64,000 nt of DNA. Source: Dickeya dianthicola NCPPB 453 (lineage in GTDB: Bacteria > Pseudomonadota > Gammaproteobacteria > Enterobacterales > Enterobacteriaceae). The notes beneath the pieces are model-generated. The model was not told the DNA's origin. It searched no databases and saw nothing but the letters and a program-made list of their open reading frames with translations. Positions 9,096-19,508 of the stretch are shown piece after piece. Made by a program: the position numbers and the translations under genes. Within the stretch, counting starts at the first letter, position 1. Each line of letters begins with the position of its first letter. Where the stretch lies: the NCBI RefSeq assembly GCF_000365305.1, contig NZ_CM001841.1:3958934-4022933 (forward strand), read 5' to 3'.

Positions 9096-10172
9096 TTACA
9101 GCACGTCGATCGCGTTCAGTTCTTTAAACGCTTTTTCCAGACGAGCGACCATGCTCGCCTGACCGGCACGCAGCCAGACACGCGGGTCATAGTATTTCTT
9201 GTTCGGCTTGTCGCTGCCTTCCGGGTTGCCCAGTTGGCCTTGCAGATAGCCTTCGTTTTTCTTGTAGTAGTTCAGGATGCCTTCCCAGGTCGCCCACTGG
9301 GTGTCGGTGTCGATGTTCATCTTCACCACACCGTAGCTGACCGCTTCGGCAATTTCTTCCGCAGAAGAACCGGAACCGCCGTGGAACACGAAGTCCAGGC
9401 TGTTGTGCGGCAGGTTGAATTTCTTGGACACGAACTCCTGAGAGTTGCGCAGGATTTTCGGCGTCAGCTGCACGTTACCCGGCTTGTACACGCCGTGTAC
9501 GTTGCCGAAGGACGCCGCGATGGTGAACCGAGGGCTAATGGCGTTCAGTTTTTCGTAGGCGTAAGCCACGTCTTCCGGCTGGGTATACAGAGCGGAGTTG
9601 TCCAGATGGCTGTTGTCCACGCCGTCTTCTTCGCCGCCGGTGCAACCCAGTTCGATTTCCAGGGTCATGTCCAGTTTGGCCATGCGCGCCAGATACTTGC
9701 TGCAAATCTCGATGTTTTCTTCCAGAGATTCTTCAGACAGGTCGATCATGTGGGAAGAGAACAGCGGTTTACCCGTGGCGGCATAGTGCTTTTCACCGGC
9801 GTCCAGCAGGCCGTCCAGCCACGGCAGCAGTTTCTTCGCGCAGTGGTCAGTGTGCAGAATCACCGGCACGCCATAATGCTCAGCCAGCTGATGTACATGA
9901 TGAGCGCCAGAAATCGCACCCAGAATTGCCGCCTGCTGACCTTCAGCTTTCAAACCTTTACCCGCGGTAAACACAGCGCCGCCGTTGGAGAACTGAACGA
10001 TTACCGGCGCGCGCACTTTGGCTGCGGCTTCCAGAACGGCGTTAATAGAGTCGGTACCGACACAGTTAACCGCCGGCAATGCAAAGTGGTTTTCTTTGGC
10101 AATTGCGAATACTTTCTGAACGTCATCACCCGTGATGACACCAGGTTTTACGAAATCAAAGATTTTAGACAT
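9096..10172 (-). CDS. fbaA: Fructose-bisphosphate aldolase, class II
   Basis: Zinc-dependent aldolase cleaving fructose-1,6-bisphosphate to dihydroxyacetone phosphate and glyceraldehyde-3-phosphate. The 358 residues match the class IIA family. Zinc-binding histidines are in HTDHCAKK, FGNVHGVYKPG and FVFHGGSGSS. The start at MSKIFDFVKPGVITGDDV agrees with E. coli; upstream in-frame ATGs add 23 unsupported residues. It is the last gene of epd-pgk-fbaA, separated from pgk by a stable stem-loop. Confidence 0.98.
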   Translation of the reverse strand: MSKIFDFVKPGVITGDDVQKVFAIAKENHFALPAVNCVGTDSINAVLEAAAKVRAPVIVQFSNGGAVFTAGKGLKAEGQQAAILGAISGAHHVHQLAEHYGVPVILHTDHCAKKLLPWLDGLLDAGEKHYAATGKPLFSSHMIDLSEESLEENIEICSKYLARMAKLDMTLEIELGCTGGEEDGVDNSHLDNSALYTQPEDVAYAYEKLNAISPRFTIAASFGNVHGVYKPGNVQLTPKILRNSQEFVSKKFNLPHNSLDFVFHGGSGSSAEEIAEAVSYGVVKMNIDTDTQWATWEGILNYYKKNEGYLQGQLGNPEGSDKPNKKYYDPRVWLRAGQASMVARLEKAFKELNAIDVL

Positions 10173-10290
10173 GTCACGTGTCCTGTTTCGTTGGCCGTGG
10201 AGGGTTAGAGATTTGTTTGTTACTACATCAATTACCGACATAACCGCGATGGTGCCGGCATCATTACGATTTACTGCATGATTTACTGCT

Positions 10291-10317
10291 GGTTGCCCGA
10301 CCGGCGGCCGGGCAACC
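10291..10317 (-). other. Stable stem-loop between pgk and fbaA
   Basis: A perfect 9-bp stem, GGTTGCCCG with CGGGCAACC, encloses a 9-nt loop (ACCGGCGGC on the plus strand). No T tract follows on the minus strand, so it is unlikely to be a simple terminator. It may set the different abundances of pgk and fbaA mRNA by processing or protection; that role is inference. Confidence 0.75.
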
Positions 10318-10361
10318 GGAAGCGGGAAATACGCCCGCTTCGGATAACTGATGAAAACCGC

Positions 10362-11525
10362 TTACTGACGCGCGCGCTCTTCCAGCATCACCACCGCCGG
10401 CAGTTTTTTGCCTTCCACAAACTCCAGGAAAGCGCCGCCACCGGTAGAAATATAGGAGATCTTGTCGGCAATGCCGAACAGATCGATCGCCGCCAGCGTA
10501 TCGCCGCCGCCTGCGATGGAGAACGCGTCGCTGTTGGCGATGGCATTGGCGATGATTTCCGTACCTTTGCGGAAGTTCGGGAATTCGAATACGCCGACCG
10601 GGCCATTCCACAGAATGGTTTTGGCGTTTTTCAGAATCTCGGCCAGACGCTCTGCGGACACATCGCCCAGGTCCAGAATCTGTTCATCATCTTTAATCGC
10701 GGTAACGGATTTCAATGTCGCGCTGGCAGTTTCGGAGAATTCCGTAGCAACGCGAACATCGCTTGGTACTGGAATATCGCAGGTTTCCAGCAGTTTTTTC
10801 GCTTCCGGAATCAGTTCTGCTTCATACAGCGATTTACCAACGTTATGGCCCTGAGCCGCCACGAAGGTATTGGCGATACCACCGCCGACGATCAACTGGT
10901 CAGCGATTTTGGACAGCGAGTCCAGCACGGTCAGTTTGGTGGAAACTTTAGAACCGCCCACGATGGCCACCATCGGACGGGCCGGGTTGCCCAGCGCTTT
11001 GCCCAAGGCTTCCAGTTCGTTAGACAGCAGCGGACCTGCGCAGGCGATCGGCGCGAATTTGCCCACACCGTGAGTCGAAGCCTGGGCGCGGTGCGCGGTG
11101 CCGAACGCATCCATCACGAACACGTCGCACAGCGACGCGTATTTTTTGGACAGCACTTCGTCGTCTTTCTTCTCGCCCTTGTTGAAACGGACGTTTTCCA
11201 GCACTACCAGTTCGCCTTCCGCCACGTCAACGCCGTCCAGGTAGTCTTTCGCCAGACGCACCGGTGAAGACAAATGGTCTTTCAGGTAATTCACTACCGG
11301 CAGCAGGGAGAATTCTTCGTTGTACTCGCCTTCGGTCGGACGACCCAGATGGGATGTCACCATCACGCGAGCACCCTGCTTCAGGGCGATTTCAATGGTC
11401 GGCAGGGAAGCGCGGATACGGGCGTCAGACGTCACTTTGCCATCTTTAACCGGCACATTCAGATCCGCACGGATCAGCACGCGTTTGCCAGCCAGATCCA
11501 GGTCGGTCATCTTAATTACAGCCAT
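10362..11525 (-). CDS. pgk: Phosphoglycerate kinase
   Basis: Transfers phosphate from 1,3-bisphosphoglycerate to ADP in glycolysis. The 387 residues are the expected bacterial length. Substrate-binding [12 protein letters not shown] and SHLGRPTEG, the nucleotide-site [11 protein letters not shown] and WNGPVGVFE, and the C-terminal [11 protein letters not shown] are all present. It lies between epd and fbaA on the minus strand, so transcription from the epd promoter (Cra-like site at 12750-12763) should reach it. Confidence 0.98.
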   Translation of the reverse strand: MAVIKMTDLDLAGKRVLIRADLNVPVKDGKVTSDARIRASLPTIEIALKQGARVMVTSHLGRPTEGEYNEEFSLLPVVNYLKDHLSSPVRLAKDYLDGVDVAEGELVVLENVRFNKGEKKDDEVLSKKYASLCDVFVMDAFGTAHRAQASTHGVGKFAPIACAGPLLSNELEALGKALGNPARPMVAIVGGSKVSTKLTVLDSLSKIADQLIVGGGIANTFVAAQGHNVGKSLYEAELIPEAKKLLETCDIPVPSDVRVATEFSETASATLKSVTAIKDDEQILDLGDVSAERLAEILKNAKTILWNGPVGVFEFPNFRKGTEIIANAIANSDAFSIAGGGDTLAAIDLFGIADKISYISTGGGAFLEFVEGKKLPAVVMLEERARQ

Positions 11526-11592
11526 GGTGAATCCTCTTGTTGATTCTCTTTAAAGTTGCTTGAGTGAGGCGCCGGGCTCCCAGCGCCGCTTA

Positions 11593-12609
11593 TCAGAAAC
11601 CGCAGGCCGCCATCGCCCGTGTTGTATCCAACATCCGGTTGGCAAAGCCCCATTCGTTATCGCACCAGACCAGTGTTTTGATCAGATGCCCTCCGCTGAC
11701 CCGGGTCTGTGTCCCATCCACAATCGCGCTATGCGGGTCATGGTTGAAATCCACGGAAACCAACGGCAAATCGGTATAGTCAACTATACCACGAAATGTA
11801 TTCTGCGCTGATTGACGAAACAGCGTATTGATTTCACTTACGTTTACCAAATTTTTCACACTGACGCTCAGGTCAATGGCCGTCACATTAATGGTCGGCA
11901 CCCGCACCGAAATCGCCTCAAAACGGTCTTCGAACTTCGGAAAGAAACGGGTAATACCCACCGCCAGTTTGGTGTCCACCGGAATGATCGACTGGCTGGC
12001 CGCACGGGTGCGTCTAAGGTCATGGTGATAAGCGTCAATCACCGGCTGGTCATTCATCGACGCATGGATCGTGGTAACGGTGCCGCTTTCGATGCCGTAC
12101 GCATCGTCCAGCAGCTTGATAATCGGAATAATGCAGTTGGTGGTGCAGGACGCGTTGGACACCAGCCGATGAGCCGACTGCAAATCCGGATGGTTAACGC
12201 CGTACACGATAGTGGCGTCGAGATCCGGCGCGCCGGGATGGGAGAACAGCACTTTCTTCGCCCCCGCCGCCAGATGGGCTTCGCCATCGGCGCGATTGCC
12301 GTATACGCCGCTGCAATCCAGCACAATGTCGACGCCAAGCTCCCCCCACGGCAGGGAACGGAGATCGGGTTCATGCAGCAGACGGATAGTGTCATCTCCT
12401 ACCGACAAGCGATCGCATTCCTGACGCACCTCCCACGAAAAGCGGCCATGACTGCTGTCGTACTTAAGCAGATGGGCAATCCCTTCGGCGTTGGCCAGCT
12501 CATTAATCGCCACCACCGCAATCTCGGCCCGCCGGCCGGACTCATACAGCGCGCGCAGTACGCTACGACCTATGCGACCAAAACCGTTTATCGCAATACG
12601 GATTGTCAT
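11593..12609 (-). CDS. epd: D-erythrose-4-phosphate dehydrogenase
   Basis: Oxidises erythrose-4-phosphate to 4-phosphoerythronate in the DXP-dependent branch of pyridoxal phosphate synthesis. The 338-residue GAPDH-fold protein has [15 protein letters not shown] for NAD, the catalytic cysteine in [12 protein letters not shown] and the histidine in [14 protein letters not shown]. The position upstream of pgk, and the lack of other GapA-type features, favour Epd over GapA. The start gives [15 protein letters not shown]; an upstream ATG would add 12 residues. Confidence 0.95.
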   Translation of the reverse strand: MTIRIAINGFGRIGRSVLRALYESGRRAEIAVVAINELANAEGIAHLLKYDSSHGRFSWEVRQECDRLSVGDDTIRLLHEPDLRSLPWGELGVDIVLDCSGVYGNRADGEAHLAAGAKKVLFSHPGAPDLDATIVYGVNHPDLQSAHRLVSNASCTTNCIIPIIKLLDDAYGIESGTVTTIHASMNDQPVIDAYHHDLRRTRAASQSIIPVDTKLAVGITRFFPKFEDRFEAISVRVPTINVTAIDLSVSVKNLVNVSEINTLFRQSAQNTFRGIVDYTDLPLVSVDFNHDPHSAIVDGTQTRVSGGHLIKTLVWCDNEWGFANRMLDTTRAMAACGF

Positions 12610-12874
12610 GAGATTCCCTGTGTAGTGATAAGCATCGCCCGTCATAGGATAATCAGTACGTCGTCAGGAATAAACCGCTTGTTGCGCGTGGTGTACTGCA
12701 AATCAGATCCGGCAACGATCCTAAGTGCCAAACGCCGTCACACCGACAACTGAAACGCTTCAGCTAGCATAAACGAATTGCCGATCAAAGGAAATATGGC
12801 GACAGGGTGGATGCCAGAAGAGTGATCTGCGTCAAAAAATTACCGCACAGTTTGCCACCCAAAAACTGGCGGGA
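12610..12874. other. epd-tktA intergenic region, no gene seen
   Basis: About 265 bases (320 with the tktA terminator). It holds the epd promoter region with the Cra-like palindrome at 12750-12763. No open frame here looks like a gene. Confidence 0.5.
12750..12763 (-). promoter_or_regulatory. Cra (FruR)-like operator upstream of epd-pgk
   Basis: The 14-bp palindrome CTGAAACGCTTCAG departs from the Cra consensus core TGAAACGTTTCA at one base. It lies about 140 bp upstream of epd, next to a possible minus-strand -10 TATGCT at 12765-12770. The E. coli epd-pgk promoter region is known to be under Cra and CRP control, so a conserved Cra site here is expected. Binding was not tested. Confidence 0.65.
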
Positions 12875-12905
12875 TCAAAAAAGGCCGGGAGACGATCCCG
12901 GCCTT
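12875..12905 (-). terminator. Intrinsic terminator of tktA
   Basis: AAGGCCGGGA and TCCCGGCCTT form a long GC-rich stem. On the minus strand it is followed by TTTTTTG. Confidence 0.92.
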
Positions 12906-12932
12906 GCAAGAGAGGCTAACCACGCGATGTGC

Positions 12933-14927
12933 TTATTTCAGCAGCGCTTTCGCCTTCGCTACCACGTTGTCGGTGGTGAAACCAAATACGTCGAACAGCT
13001 TTTCCGCCGGCGCGGATTCGCCAAAGCTTTCCATACCGACAATCGCGCCATTCAGGCCTACGTATTTGTACCAGTAATCGGCGATGCTGGCTTCGATCGC
13101 CACACGGGCAGCGACAGCAGACGGCAACACCGCTTCACGGTAGGCCGCATCCTGCTTGTCGAACGCATCGGTAGACGGCATGGACACCACGCGCGCCTTG
13201 ACGCCTTCGTCGGTCAGCTTCTGCCAGGCGGCAACCGCCAGCTCTACTTCAGAACCGGTTGCGATCAGAATCAACTGCGGCTGGCCGCCGCTGTCTTTCA
13301 GCACATAGGCGCCTTTGGCGACGTCTGCCAGTTGCTGAGCGGTACGCTCCTGCTGCGCCAGATTCTGGCGGGACAGGATCAACGCGGTCGGGCCGTCTTT
13401 ACGCTCAATGGCGTATTTCCAGGCCACCGCGGTTTCTACCTGATCCGCCGGACGCCAGGTGCTCATGTTCGGCGTCACACGCAGGCTGGCCAGCTGTTCC
13501 ACCGGCTGGTGGGTCGGGCCGTCTTCGCCCAGACCGATGGAGTCGTGGGTGTAGACATAAATGCTGCGCACTTTCATCAGCGCCGCCATACGCACCGCGT
13601 TACGGGCATATTCGACGAACATCAGGAAGGTCGCGGTGTACGGCACGAAGCCGCCGTGCAGCGTGATACCGTTGGCGATAGCGGTCATACCGAATTCGCG
13701 CACACCGTAGTGGATGTAGTTACCGGCCGGATCTTCATTCAGCGCTTTAGAACCGGACCAGATGGTCAGGTTGCTCGGCGCCAGGTCGGCGGAACCGCCC
13801 AGGAATTCCGGCAGCAGCTTGCCATAGGCTTCCAGCGCGTTCTGCGAGGCTTTACGGCTGGCAATCTTCGCCGGGTTAGCCTGCAGTTGTTCGATAACCT
13901 TGGCCGACTCAGCCTGCCAGTTGGCCGGCAGGTCGCCGTTCACGCGGCGGGTGAATTCAGCAGCCAGCTCCGGGTAAGCGCTGGCGTAGGCGTTGAACGC
14001 CTGTTGCCAGGCCGCTTCTTTGCTTTGACCGGCTTTGCGGGCATCCCAGGCGGCGTAGATGTCGGCCGGGATTTCAAACGGACCGTCTTTCCAGCCCAGC
14101 TGTTCGCGGGTGGCGGCCACTTCGGCATCGCCCAGCGGCGCGCCGTGGGAATCGTGGGTGCCGGCTTTGTTCGGCGAACCGAAACCGATCACGGTTTTGC
14201 ACAGCAGCAGCGACGGCTTGTCGGTCACGCTCTGCGCTTCTTTGATGGCGCGCTGGATAGCGTCGGCGTCGTGGCCGTCAATACCGCGCACCACATGCCA
14301 GCCGTAGGCTTCGAAACGGGCGGCGGTGTTATCGGTGAACCAACCTTCGATATGACCGTCGATGGAAATACCGTTGTCATCGTAGAAGGCGACCAGTTTG
14401 CCCAGTTTCAGGGTCCCGGCCAGCGAACAGACCTCATGAGAGATCCCTTCCATCATGCAACCGTCGCCCAGGAACACATAGGTGTGGTGGTCAACGATGT
14501 CATGGCCCGGACGGTTGAACTGCGCCGCCAGCGTGCGCTCGGCAATCGCCATGCCCACGGCGTTGGCGATCCCCTGGCCCAGCGGACCGGTGGTGGTTTC
14601 TACGCCCGGCGTATAACCCACTTCCGGATGACCCGGCGTTCTGGAGTGCAACTGGCGGAAGTTTTTCAGTTCTTCAATCGGCAGAGAGTAACCGGTCAGG
14701 TGCAGCAGGCTGTAGATCAGCATAGATGCGTGGCCGTTGGACAGCACGAAGCGGTCGCGGTTGGCCCAGTGCGGGTTGGCCGGGTTATGGTTCAGATGGT
14801 CACGCCACAGTACTTCGGCGATATCCGCCATACCCATCGGTGCGCCCGGATGACCAGATTTGGCCTTCTGCACGCCATCCATACTCAACGCACGGATAGC
14901 ATTGGCAAGTTCTTTACGAGAGGACAT
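12933..14927 (-). CDS. tktA: Transketolase 1
   Basis: Thiamine-diphosphate enzyme moving two-carbon ketol units in the pentose phosphate pathway; it also supplies erythrose-4-phosphate for aromatic amino acids and for Epd. The 664 residues match E. coli TktA. The substrate region [20 protein letters not shown], the ThDP motif starting GDGCMMEG and continuing to [11 protein letters not shown], and the pyrimidine-domain [19 protein letters not shown] with its catalytic His are all present. A long plus-strand open frame over the same bases is a GC-driven shadow. Confidence 0.98.
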   Translation of the reverse strand: MSSRKELANAIRALSMDGVQKAKSGHPGAPMGMADIAEVLWRDHLNHNPANPHWANRDRFVLSNGHASMLIYSLLHLTGYSLPIEELKNFRQLHSRTPGHPEVGYTPGVETTTGPLGQGIANAVGMAIAERTLAAQFNRPGHDIVDHHTYVFLGDGCMMEGISHEVCSLAGTLKLGKLVAFYDDNGISIDGHIEGWFTDNTAARFEAYGWHVVRGIDGHDADAIQRAIKEAQSVTDKPSLLLCKTVIGFGSPNKAGTHDSHGAPLGDAEVAATREQLGWKDGPFEIPADIYAAWDARKAGQSKEAAWQQAFNAYASAYPELAAEFTRRVNGDLPANWQAESAKVIEQLQANPAKIASRKASQNALEAYGKLLPEFLGGSADLAPSNLTIWSGSKALNEDPAGNYIHYGVREFGMTAIANGITLHGGFVPYTATFLMFVEYARNAVRMAALMKVRSIYVYTHDSIGLGEDGPTHQPVEQLASLRVTPNMSTWRPADQVETAVAWKYAIERKDGPTALILSRQNLAQQERTAQQLADVAKGAYVLKDSGGQPQLILIATGSEVELAVAAWQKLTDEGVKARVVSMPSTDAFDKQDAAYREAVLPSAVAARVAIEASIADYWYKYVGLNGAIVGMESFGESAPAEKLFDVFGFTTDNVVAKAKALLK

Positions 14928-15235
14928 GCTTTACTCCAGATCGGATTGAACAGTTGCCTGTCGAACATAAAACATATTAATCAATGTGTTAGCTCAAAAA
15001 GGCAAAGAAAAGATATCCACAAATGTACATGAAAACCCGGCCGATTGCACATGGAACAGCAAGCGGAAAAAACGCACGAACCTGCTGACATGCAGGCCGG
15101 ATGTCAGGCTTTTCTCTTTATCAGGGCGGTTTTATCCGTTCCAGCCCACACGATGTAGCAGCTTCGCCTGTTTACACCCGCTATTTTTCGGAGCGCATCT
15201 GTTAAATAATCACGCGGCATCCAGAAGAAAGAACC
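14928..15235. other. tktA upstream region, no gene seen
   Basis: About 310 bases holding the tktA promoter (minus strand). A small inverted repeat, CCTGCTGACATGCAGG, lies near 15080-15095. I see no coding sequence. Confidence 0.45.
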
Positions 15236-15266
15236 GCAAAAAGAGGCACCTCAGGGATGCCTCTTT
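15236..15266 (-). terminator. Intrinsic terminator of tsgA
   Basis: AAAGAGGCA and TGCCTCTTT pair around a 9-nt loop. On the minus strand the hairpin ends in five T residues. It lies about 40 nt after the tsgA stop. Confidence 0.88.
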
Positions 15267-15307
15267 GATGTTACTCGCTGATATTGCGGGCCGGAGATTA
15301 TCTCCGA

Positions 15308-16501
15308 TTAATGCGCGGCAGCCTCATGCCCGTGTAGACGGTGACGAGTCACCAGCCCCAGCAGGAAGCACATGACGAACACCACAAAATACAGGCCGTT
15401 GGCGGTCACCAGTGCCGCATGCACGCCATAGTGCTGCACGATCGGCCCGGTGACGATAAAGGTCAACATGGTCCCGACCGTTCCGCAGGTCAGAATGAAG
15501 TTCACCAGCTTCGGCGACGGCACTTTAGTTTGCTGGGAACCCAGGGTAATCAGCGTGGTGTAGATAGCGCTGGAAATAAAGCCCAGACCGAAGATGAAGT
15601 ATTTCAGCAGTTGAGGCTGCTCGCTGCTCACGAACAGGTACATCGCCCCCGCGGCCAGAATAGCCAGTACCGTGACGACGCGCTGCAAATCAAAAAACTT
15701 GAGCACAGCGCTAAACACCCACATGCCAATCATGTATGACGTCCAGAAACCGCTGACCAGCTCGCCGGCATCGCCGATGCTCATGCCAAAGGATTTGGTC
15801 ACATACTCCGGTACCCACTGGATAAACGCCAGTTGTCCCAGGATGTAGCACAGCGCCGCGATCGACAGAAACACCACGCCCATACCCCATTTTTCCGCCT
15901 CGACAGACGTTTTCTGAGTGCTGGTTTTATCCGTGCCGATGACGGGAAAGTCAGACAACAACGTTAGTACCAGAATCGCCACGTACAGCAGCCCGATACA
16001 GGCATAAATCCAGTACCAGCCAAAATGACGAGACAATAACGCCGCGGCCACAATCGGAAAAATCATGCCGGCCATACTGAAAAACGAATCGGTAAACAGC
16101 AAACGGGCGCCGCGCTGGCGGCCGGAATAGAGTTGTGTAATCAGGAAGGTGCCGATCGACATGGTAATGCCGCTGACCACGCCCAGCGTAAACATACAGG
16201 CGGAAAAGACAGCCAGCGATTTACCCACGAACAGCCCGATGATTGACAGGACTATCAGAATAAAACCGAAGACCAGCTGTTTTTTCAGCGGGAAGATATC
16301 CATCAGCCACACATTGAGGAAAATGGACAGCAGAATACCGGCGTTCAGAAACGTAAAGGTATTGCTCATATTGGCTATCGGCACATTGAAATACTGGGCG
16401 ATATCACCCATGACCATACCGGTCACGATAACCAGCGCGCCGGTCAACGCATAGGAAAAGCAACTGGTAAAAAACAGCCGCTGACGATTGAGATCAGACA
16501 T
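15308..16501 (-). CDS. tsgA: TsgA, MFS-family transporter
   Basis: A 397-residue major facilitator with about 12 hydrophobic helices. Stretches such as [57 protein letters not shown] and [17 protein letters not shown] match E. coli TsgA closely. The physiological substrate is not known; the name comes from a selenite-related phenotype in Salmonella. It is a single minus-strand gene between the terminators of speA and tsgA, away from its E. coli position near nirBD. Confidence 0.9.
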   Translation of the reverse strand: MSDLNRQRLFFTSCFSYALTGALVIVTGMVMGDIAQYFNVPIANMSNTFTFLNAGILLSIFLNVWLMDIFPLKKQLVFGFILIVLSIIGLFVGKSLAVFSACMFTLGVVSGITMSIGTFLITQLYSGRQRGARLLFTDSFFSMAGMIFPIVAAALLSRHFGWYWIYACIGLLYVAILVLTLLSDFPVIGTDKTSTQKTSVEAEKWGMGVVFLSIAALCYILGQLAFIQWVPEYVTKSFGMSIGDAGELVSGFWTSYMIGMWVFSAVLKFFDLQRVVTVLAILAAGAMYLFVSSEQPQLLKYFIFGLGFISSAIYTTLITLGSQQTKVPSPKLVNFILTCGTVGTMLTFIVTGPIVQHYGVHAALVTANGLYFVVFVMCFLLGLVTRHRLHGHEAAAH

Positions 16502-16685
16502 ATACCATTCCTGTCATAAACATGAAAAACGCCATCCCGATATTGGAAGCAATATCGAAATAATGCGCAACCTACAATCAGAGTGTTTATCTGGCCGCAA
16601 TATCTTACGGTATCGCCGACCCATTATTCTGACTCCGCAGCCTGTCTTGCTACCGGGCCAGGCAATTTGCCGCCCCTGGAAAAGA

Positions 16686-16718
16686 AAAAGGTTGAGTACC
16701 TCCAGTACTCAACCTTTA
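16686..16718 (-). terminator. Intrinsic terminator of speA
   Basis: An 11-bp stem, AGGTTGAGTAC with GTACTCAACCT, surrounds a 5-nt loop. On the minus strand TTTTTCTTTT follows. It begins 12 nt after the speA stop. Confidence 0.93.
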
Positions 16719-16729
16719 CCTACGAAATA

Positions 16730-18706
16730 CTATTCGTCTTCCAGATACGTATAACCGTACAAGCCGGTTTCAAATTCTTCAAGGAATTGCGCTTGCAGTT
16801 CCGGCGCCAAATCGGTTTCCTTGACCTGATCGCGGAAGCGGGACATCAGCACATTCGGATCAAGCTGCACATATTCCAGCATATCGGCCACGGTGTTGCC
16901 TTCGTCCGATTCTTCCAGTTCGACGGTGCCGTCCTGAAACACAAACACATCCACCGTAGAGGTATCGCCGAACAGGTTATGCATGTTGCCGAGAATTTCC
17001 TGATAAGCGCCGACCATGAAAAAGCCCAGCAATGGCGGGTTTTCCGGGTCGTACGGCGGCATCGGCATCGTGGTGGCGACGCCGTCGCCGTCGACATAGT
17101 GGTCGATGGCGCCGTCGGAGTCACAGGTAATATCCAGCAGCACAACGCGACGCTGCGGCGGCTTGTCCAGCCCTTCCAGCGGCAGCACCGGGAACAGTTG
17201 GTCGATCCCCCAGGCATCCGGCATCGACTGGAACAGCGAGAAGTTGACGTACAGCTTGTCCGCCATGCGTTCTTGCAGTTCATCAATAATCGGCCGATGG
17301 GCGCGGTTACTGGGGTCAAGCTGCTGTTGAAGGCGCTGACAGATGTTGAGATACAGCTGCTCCGCCTGCGCGCGTTGGGTCAAATCCAGCATGCCGTGGG
17401 TGTATTGAGTATGGACATCGTTCAGGTCCATCTGGCTGTCGTGCAGCCATTCACGCAACGAACGGCGGTTGGCCGGCTCCTGGATTTGCTGCCAGGTACT
17501 CCACAGGCTTTCCAGCGCGCGCGGCGCGTCTTCATCCGGCGCCACCGGCTCGCTGAATTCGTTGCGTTCCACCCCGATGATGTTGGACACCAGTACGGTG
17601 TGATGCGCGGTGACGGCGCGGCCGGACTCGGTGATCACCGTCGGGTGCGGCAGGCCGTATTCGTTACAGGCATCGCCGATGCCCCAGATGACGTTGTTGG
17701 CGTATTCATTCAGGCCGTAGTTGACCGAACAGTCTGACTGCGAACGGGTTCCTTCATAATCGACGCCCAGACCGCCGCCCACGTCAAAGCACTGGATGTT
17801 GACGCCCAGCTTATGCAGTTCGACGTAGAAGCGCGCTGATTCACGCACGCCGGTCGCGATATCGCGGATGTTCGCCAACTGCGACCCGAGATGGAAGTGT
17901 AGCAGTTGCAGGCTGTCCAAACGGTTAGCCTTGCGCAGCAGTTCCACCAGTTGCAACACCTGCGTCGCCGCCAGGCCGAATTTGGATTTCTCGCCGCCGC
18001 TCGACTGCCATTTGCCGGAGCCCTGCGATGCCAGACGAGCGCGCACGCCCAAACGCGGCACCACGTTCAACCGTTCGGCTTCTTCCAGCACCAGATTGAT
18101 TTCCGACATCTTTTCGATAACCAGATACACCTTGTGGCCCAGCTTTTCGCCGATCAGCGCCAGACGGATGTACTCGCGATCTTTATAGCCGTTGCAGACG
18201 ATCACGGAGCGGGTCATACCGGCGTGAGCCAGCACCGCCATCAGTTCGGCTTTGGAGCCGGCTTCCAGTCCCAGCGGCTCGCCGGAATTGATCAGGGACT
18301 CAATCACGCGGCGATGTTGGTTAACCTTGATGGGATATACCAGGAAATAGCCGCCTTCATAACCGAAGGACTCACGCGCGCGTTTGAACGCCGCATTGAT
18401 GGAACGCAGACGGTGCTGCAAAATCTGCGGGAAGCAGAACAACGCCGGCAGACGCTGATTGTCCTGTTGACGGGTTTTCACCAGCTTGGCCAGGTCAACG
18501 CGCGCTTCCGGTACATCCGGATCCGGACACACGCTGATGTGCCCCAGCTCGTTGACGTCGTAATAGTTGTTACCCCACCAGGCAATGTTATAGGTTCTCA
18601 GCATCTCGCTGGCATCGCGGTCATTCATGGCTACCTCCTGCATGGAGCGCAAATGATCGTGTTTACCCGCCGCTGACGAGTACGGTTGAATCATATCGTC
18701 AGACAT
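16730..18706 (-). CDS. speA: Biosynthetic arginine decarboxylase
   Basis: PLP enzyme converting arginine to agmatine, the entry to putrescine synthesis through SpeB. The 658 residues equal the E. coli length and the match is close throughout. The PLP lysine is in [13 protein letters not shown]. The group IV decarboxylase barrel includes [20 protein letters not shown] and [13 protein letters not shown], and the C-terminal region [15 protein letters not shown] carries the active-site cysteine. speA is divergent from metK as in E. coli. The stop codon of a short upstream open frame overlaps the start, but that frame shows no family resemblance. Confidence 0.98.
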   Translation of the reverse strand: MSDDMIQPYSSAAGKHDHLRSMQEVAMNDRDASEMLRTYNIAWWGNNYYDVNELGHISVCPDPDVPEARVDLAKLVKTRQQDNQRLPALFCFPQILQHRLRSINAAFKRARESFGYEGGYFLVYPIKVNQHRRVIESLINSGEPLGLEAGSKAELMAVLAHAGMTRSVIVCNGYKDREYIRLALIGEKLGHKVYLVIEKMSEINLVLEEAERLNVVPRLGVRARLASQGSGKWQSSGGEKSKFGLAATQVLQLVELLRKANRLDSLQLLHFHLGSQLANIRDIATGVRESARFYVELHKLGVNIQCFDVGGGLGVDYEGTRSQSDCSVNYGLNEYANNVIWGIGDACNEYGLPHPTVITESGRAVTAHHTVLVSNIIGVERNEFSEPVAPDEDAPRALESLWSTWQQIQEPANRRSLREWLHDSQMDLNDVHTQYTHGMLDLTQRAQAEQLYLNICQRLQQQLDPSNRAHRPIIDELQERMADKLYVNFSLFQSMPDAWGIDQLFPVLPLEGLDKPPQRRVVLLDITCDSDGAIDHYVDGDGVATTMPMPPYDPENPPLLGFFMVGAYQEILGNMHNLFGDTSTVDVFVFQDGTVELEESDEGNTVADMLEYVQLDPNVLMSRFRDQVKETDLAPELQAQFLEEFETGLYGYTYLEDE

Positions 18707-19422
18707 GGCGTTCCCCTTCTTCCACTTTTTGATGAATAATCACATTTTTTCCCGCAACAAGCACCGGCGGCACGGCAAAAGCGCGCAACGCCGACAGTGA
18801 AAAACCCGACAGGCAGTAGTATGCCGTCGTTTTATGACTCTTATTAGTGTAAAACACGATGTCAGACTCCGAGGTTCGGGTCGGTGAAAACCAGGGAAAA
18901 CATCGCCAGGAAGAACGCGAACGCATTCACTGGCGCGGAGAAAAAAGCAGGTTAGCCAGCTCGGGAGTCCTGCGTTGCGCTGCGGGACAGGCAACTTCGG
19001 GCAAATGGCGGAAAGGATTGAGTCAGTGACGCGATGGCGTCAGAAGAAAAACGCAACGGGCGCAACTCACTCAATAAACAACGGATCATTAATCCTATCA
19101 CCTCCACGCTCGCCGCAGATGATGCGGTCAGGCTATCACCAAAAACCGTCAGGCACCAAAAACCGTCAGGAAAACGGTCAAACAGTATCGGGCCGAACCC
19201 CGTCGCCAACACCCGCGAATCACCCTGGACAAGCGTCGCGCAGCGTACCGGAACCGCCCGAATAACGGACAACAAAACCGCTCGCCGTTTATACCTATCC
19301 GTACCCGGAAAAGCAAAATGAAAATGGTAAAAAACCCTATCATTTCTGCAAAAACTGCCGATGAACATTTTCAACTGGCCCGTACAGTATAAAAACTGCT
19401 GGCACGGGGCTACAGTGTGACC
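18707..19422. other. Long speA-metK divergent intergenic region without a convincing gene
   Basis: About 720 bases (800 to the metK start). E. coli has the small genes yqgB and yqgD here. I found no full-length match: a minus-strand frame carries CFTLIRVIK near 18845-18872, faintly like the YqgB end, but nothing else fits. The speA promoter must lie here. A 17-bp direct repeat is at 19138-19171. Confidence 0.45.
19138..19171. repeat. Two tandem 17-bp repeats
   Basis: ACCAAAAACCGTCAGG plus one more base occurs twice in direct succession (19138-19154 and 19155-19171), differing only at the last base. It lies in the speA-metK gap. Confidence 0.85.
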
Positions 19423-19460
19423 TAGAATAGCCGTCCAGATGTTAATCCATCTATACTGAT
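19423..19460 (+). promoter_or_regulatory. metK promoter -10 with four tandem MetJ (met) boxes
   Basis: A likely -10 TAGAAT (19423-19428) has CTGGCA about 18 bp upstream as a weak -35. Directly downstream are four 8-bp units: AGCCGTCC, AGATGTTA, ATCCATCT and ATACTGAT (19429-19460). The first three match the met box AGACGTCT at 5-6 of 8 positions and the last is weaker. MetJ binds such tandem arrays with S-adenosylmethionine as co-repressor, giving product feedback on metK. Confidence 0.75.
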
Positions 19461-19508
19461 TAACTGAATCACTGATTAACGGCTTTAGCTTATAAGGTAA
19501 AGAAACTC

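Noticed and set aside
9234-10208. A 324-residue plus-strand open frame opposite fbaA
   Set aside because: Antisense shadow of a highly conserved aldolase gene with biased codon use.
12807-15032. A 741-residue plus-strand open frame opposite tktA
   Set aside because: It covers the whole of tktA on the other strand, its composition is that of an antisense frame in GC-rich coding DNA, and it shows no domain. Transketolase is certain here.
16583-17737. A 384-residue plus-strand open frame opposite speA
   Set aside because: Antisense shadow of speA, and it runs through the speA terminator.
18699-18994. Minus-strand small frames upstream of speA as possible YqgB
   Set aside because: Only CFTLIRVIK resembles the end of E. 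coli YqgB, the length and the rest do not fit, and two different frames would be needed.
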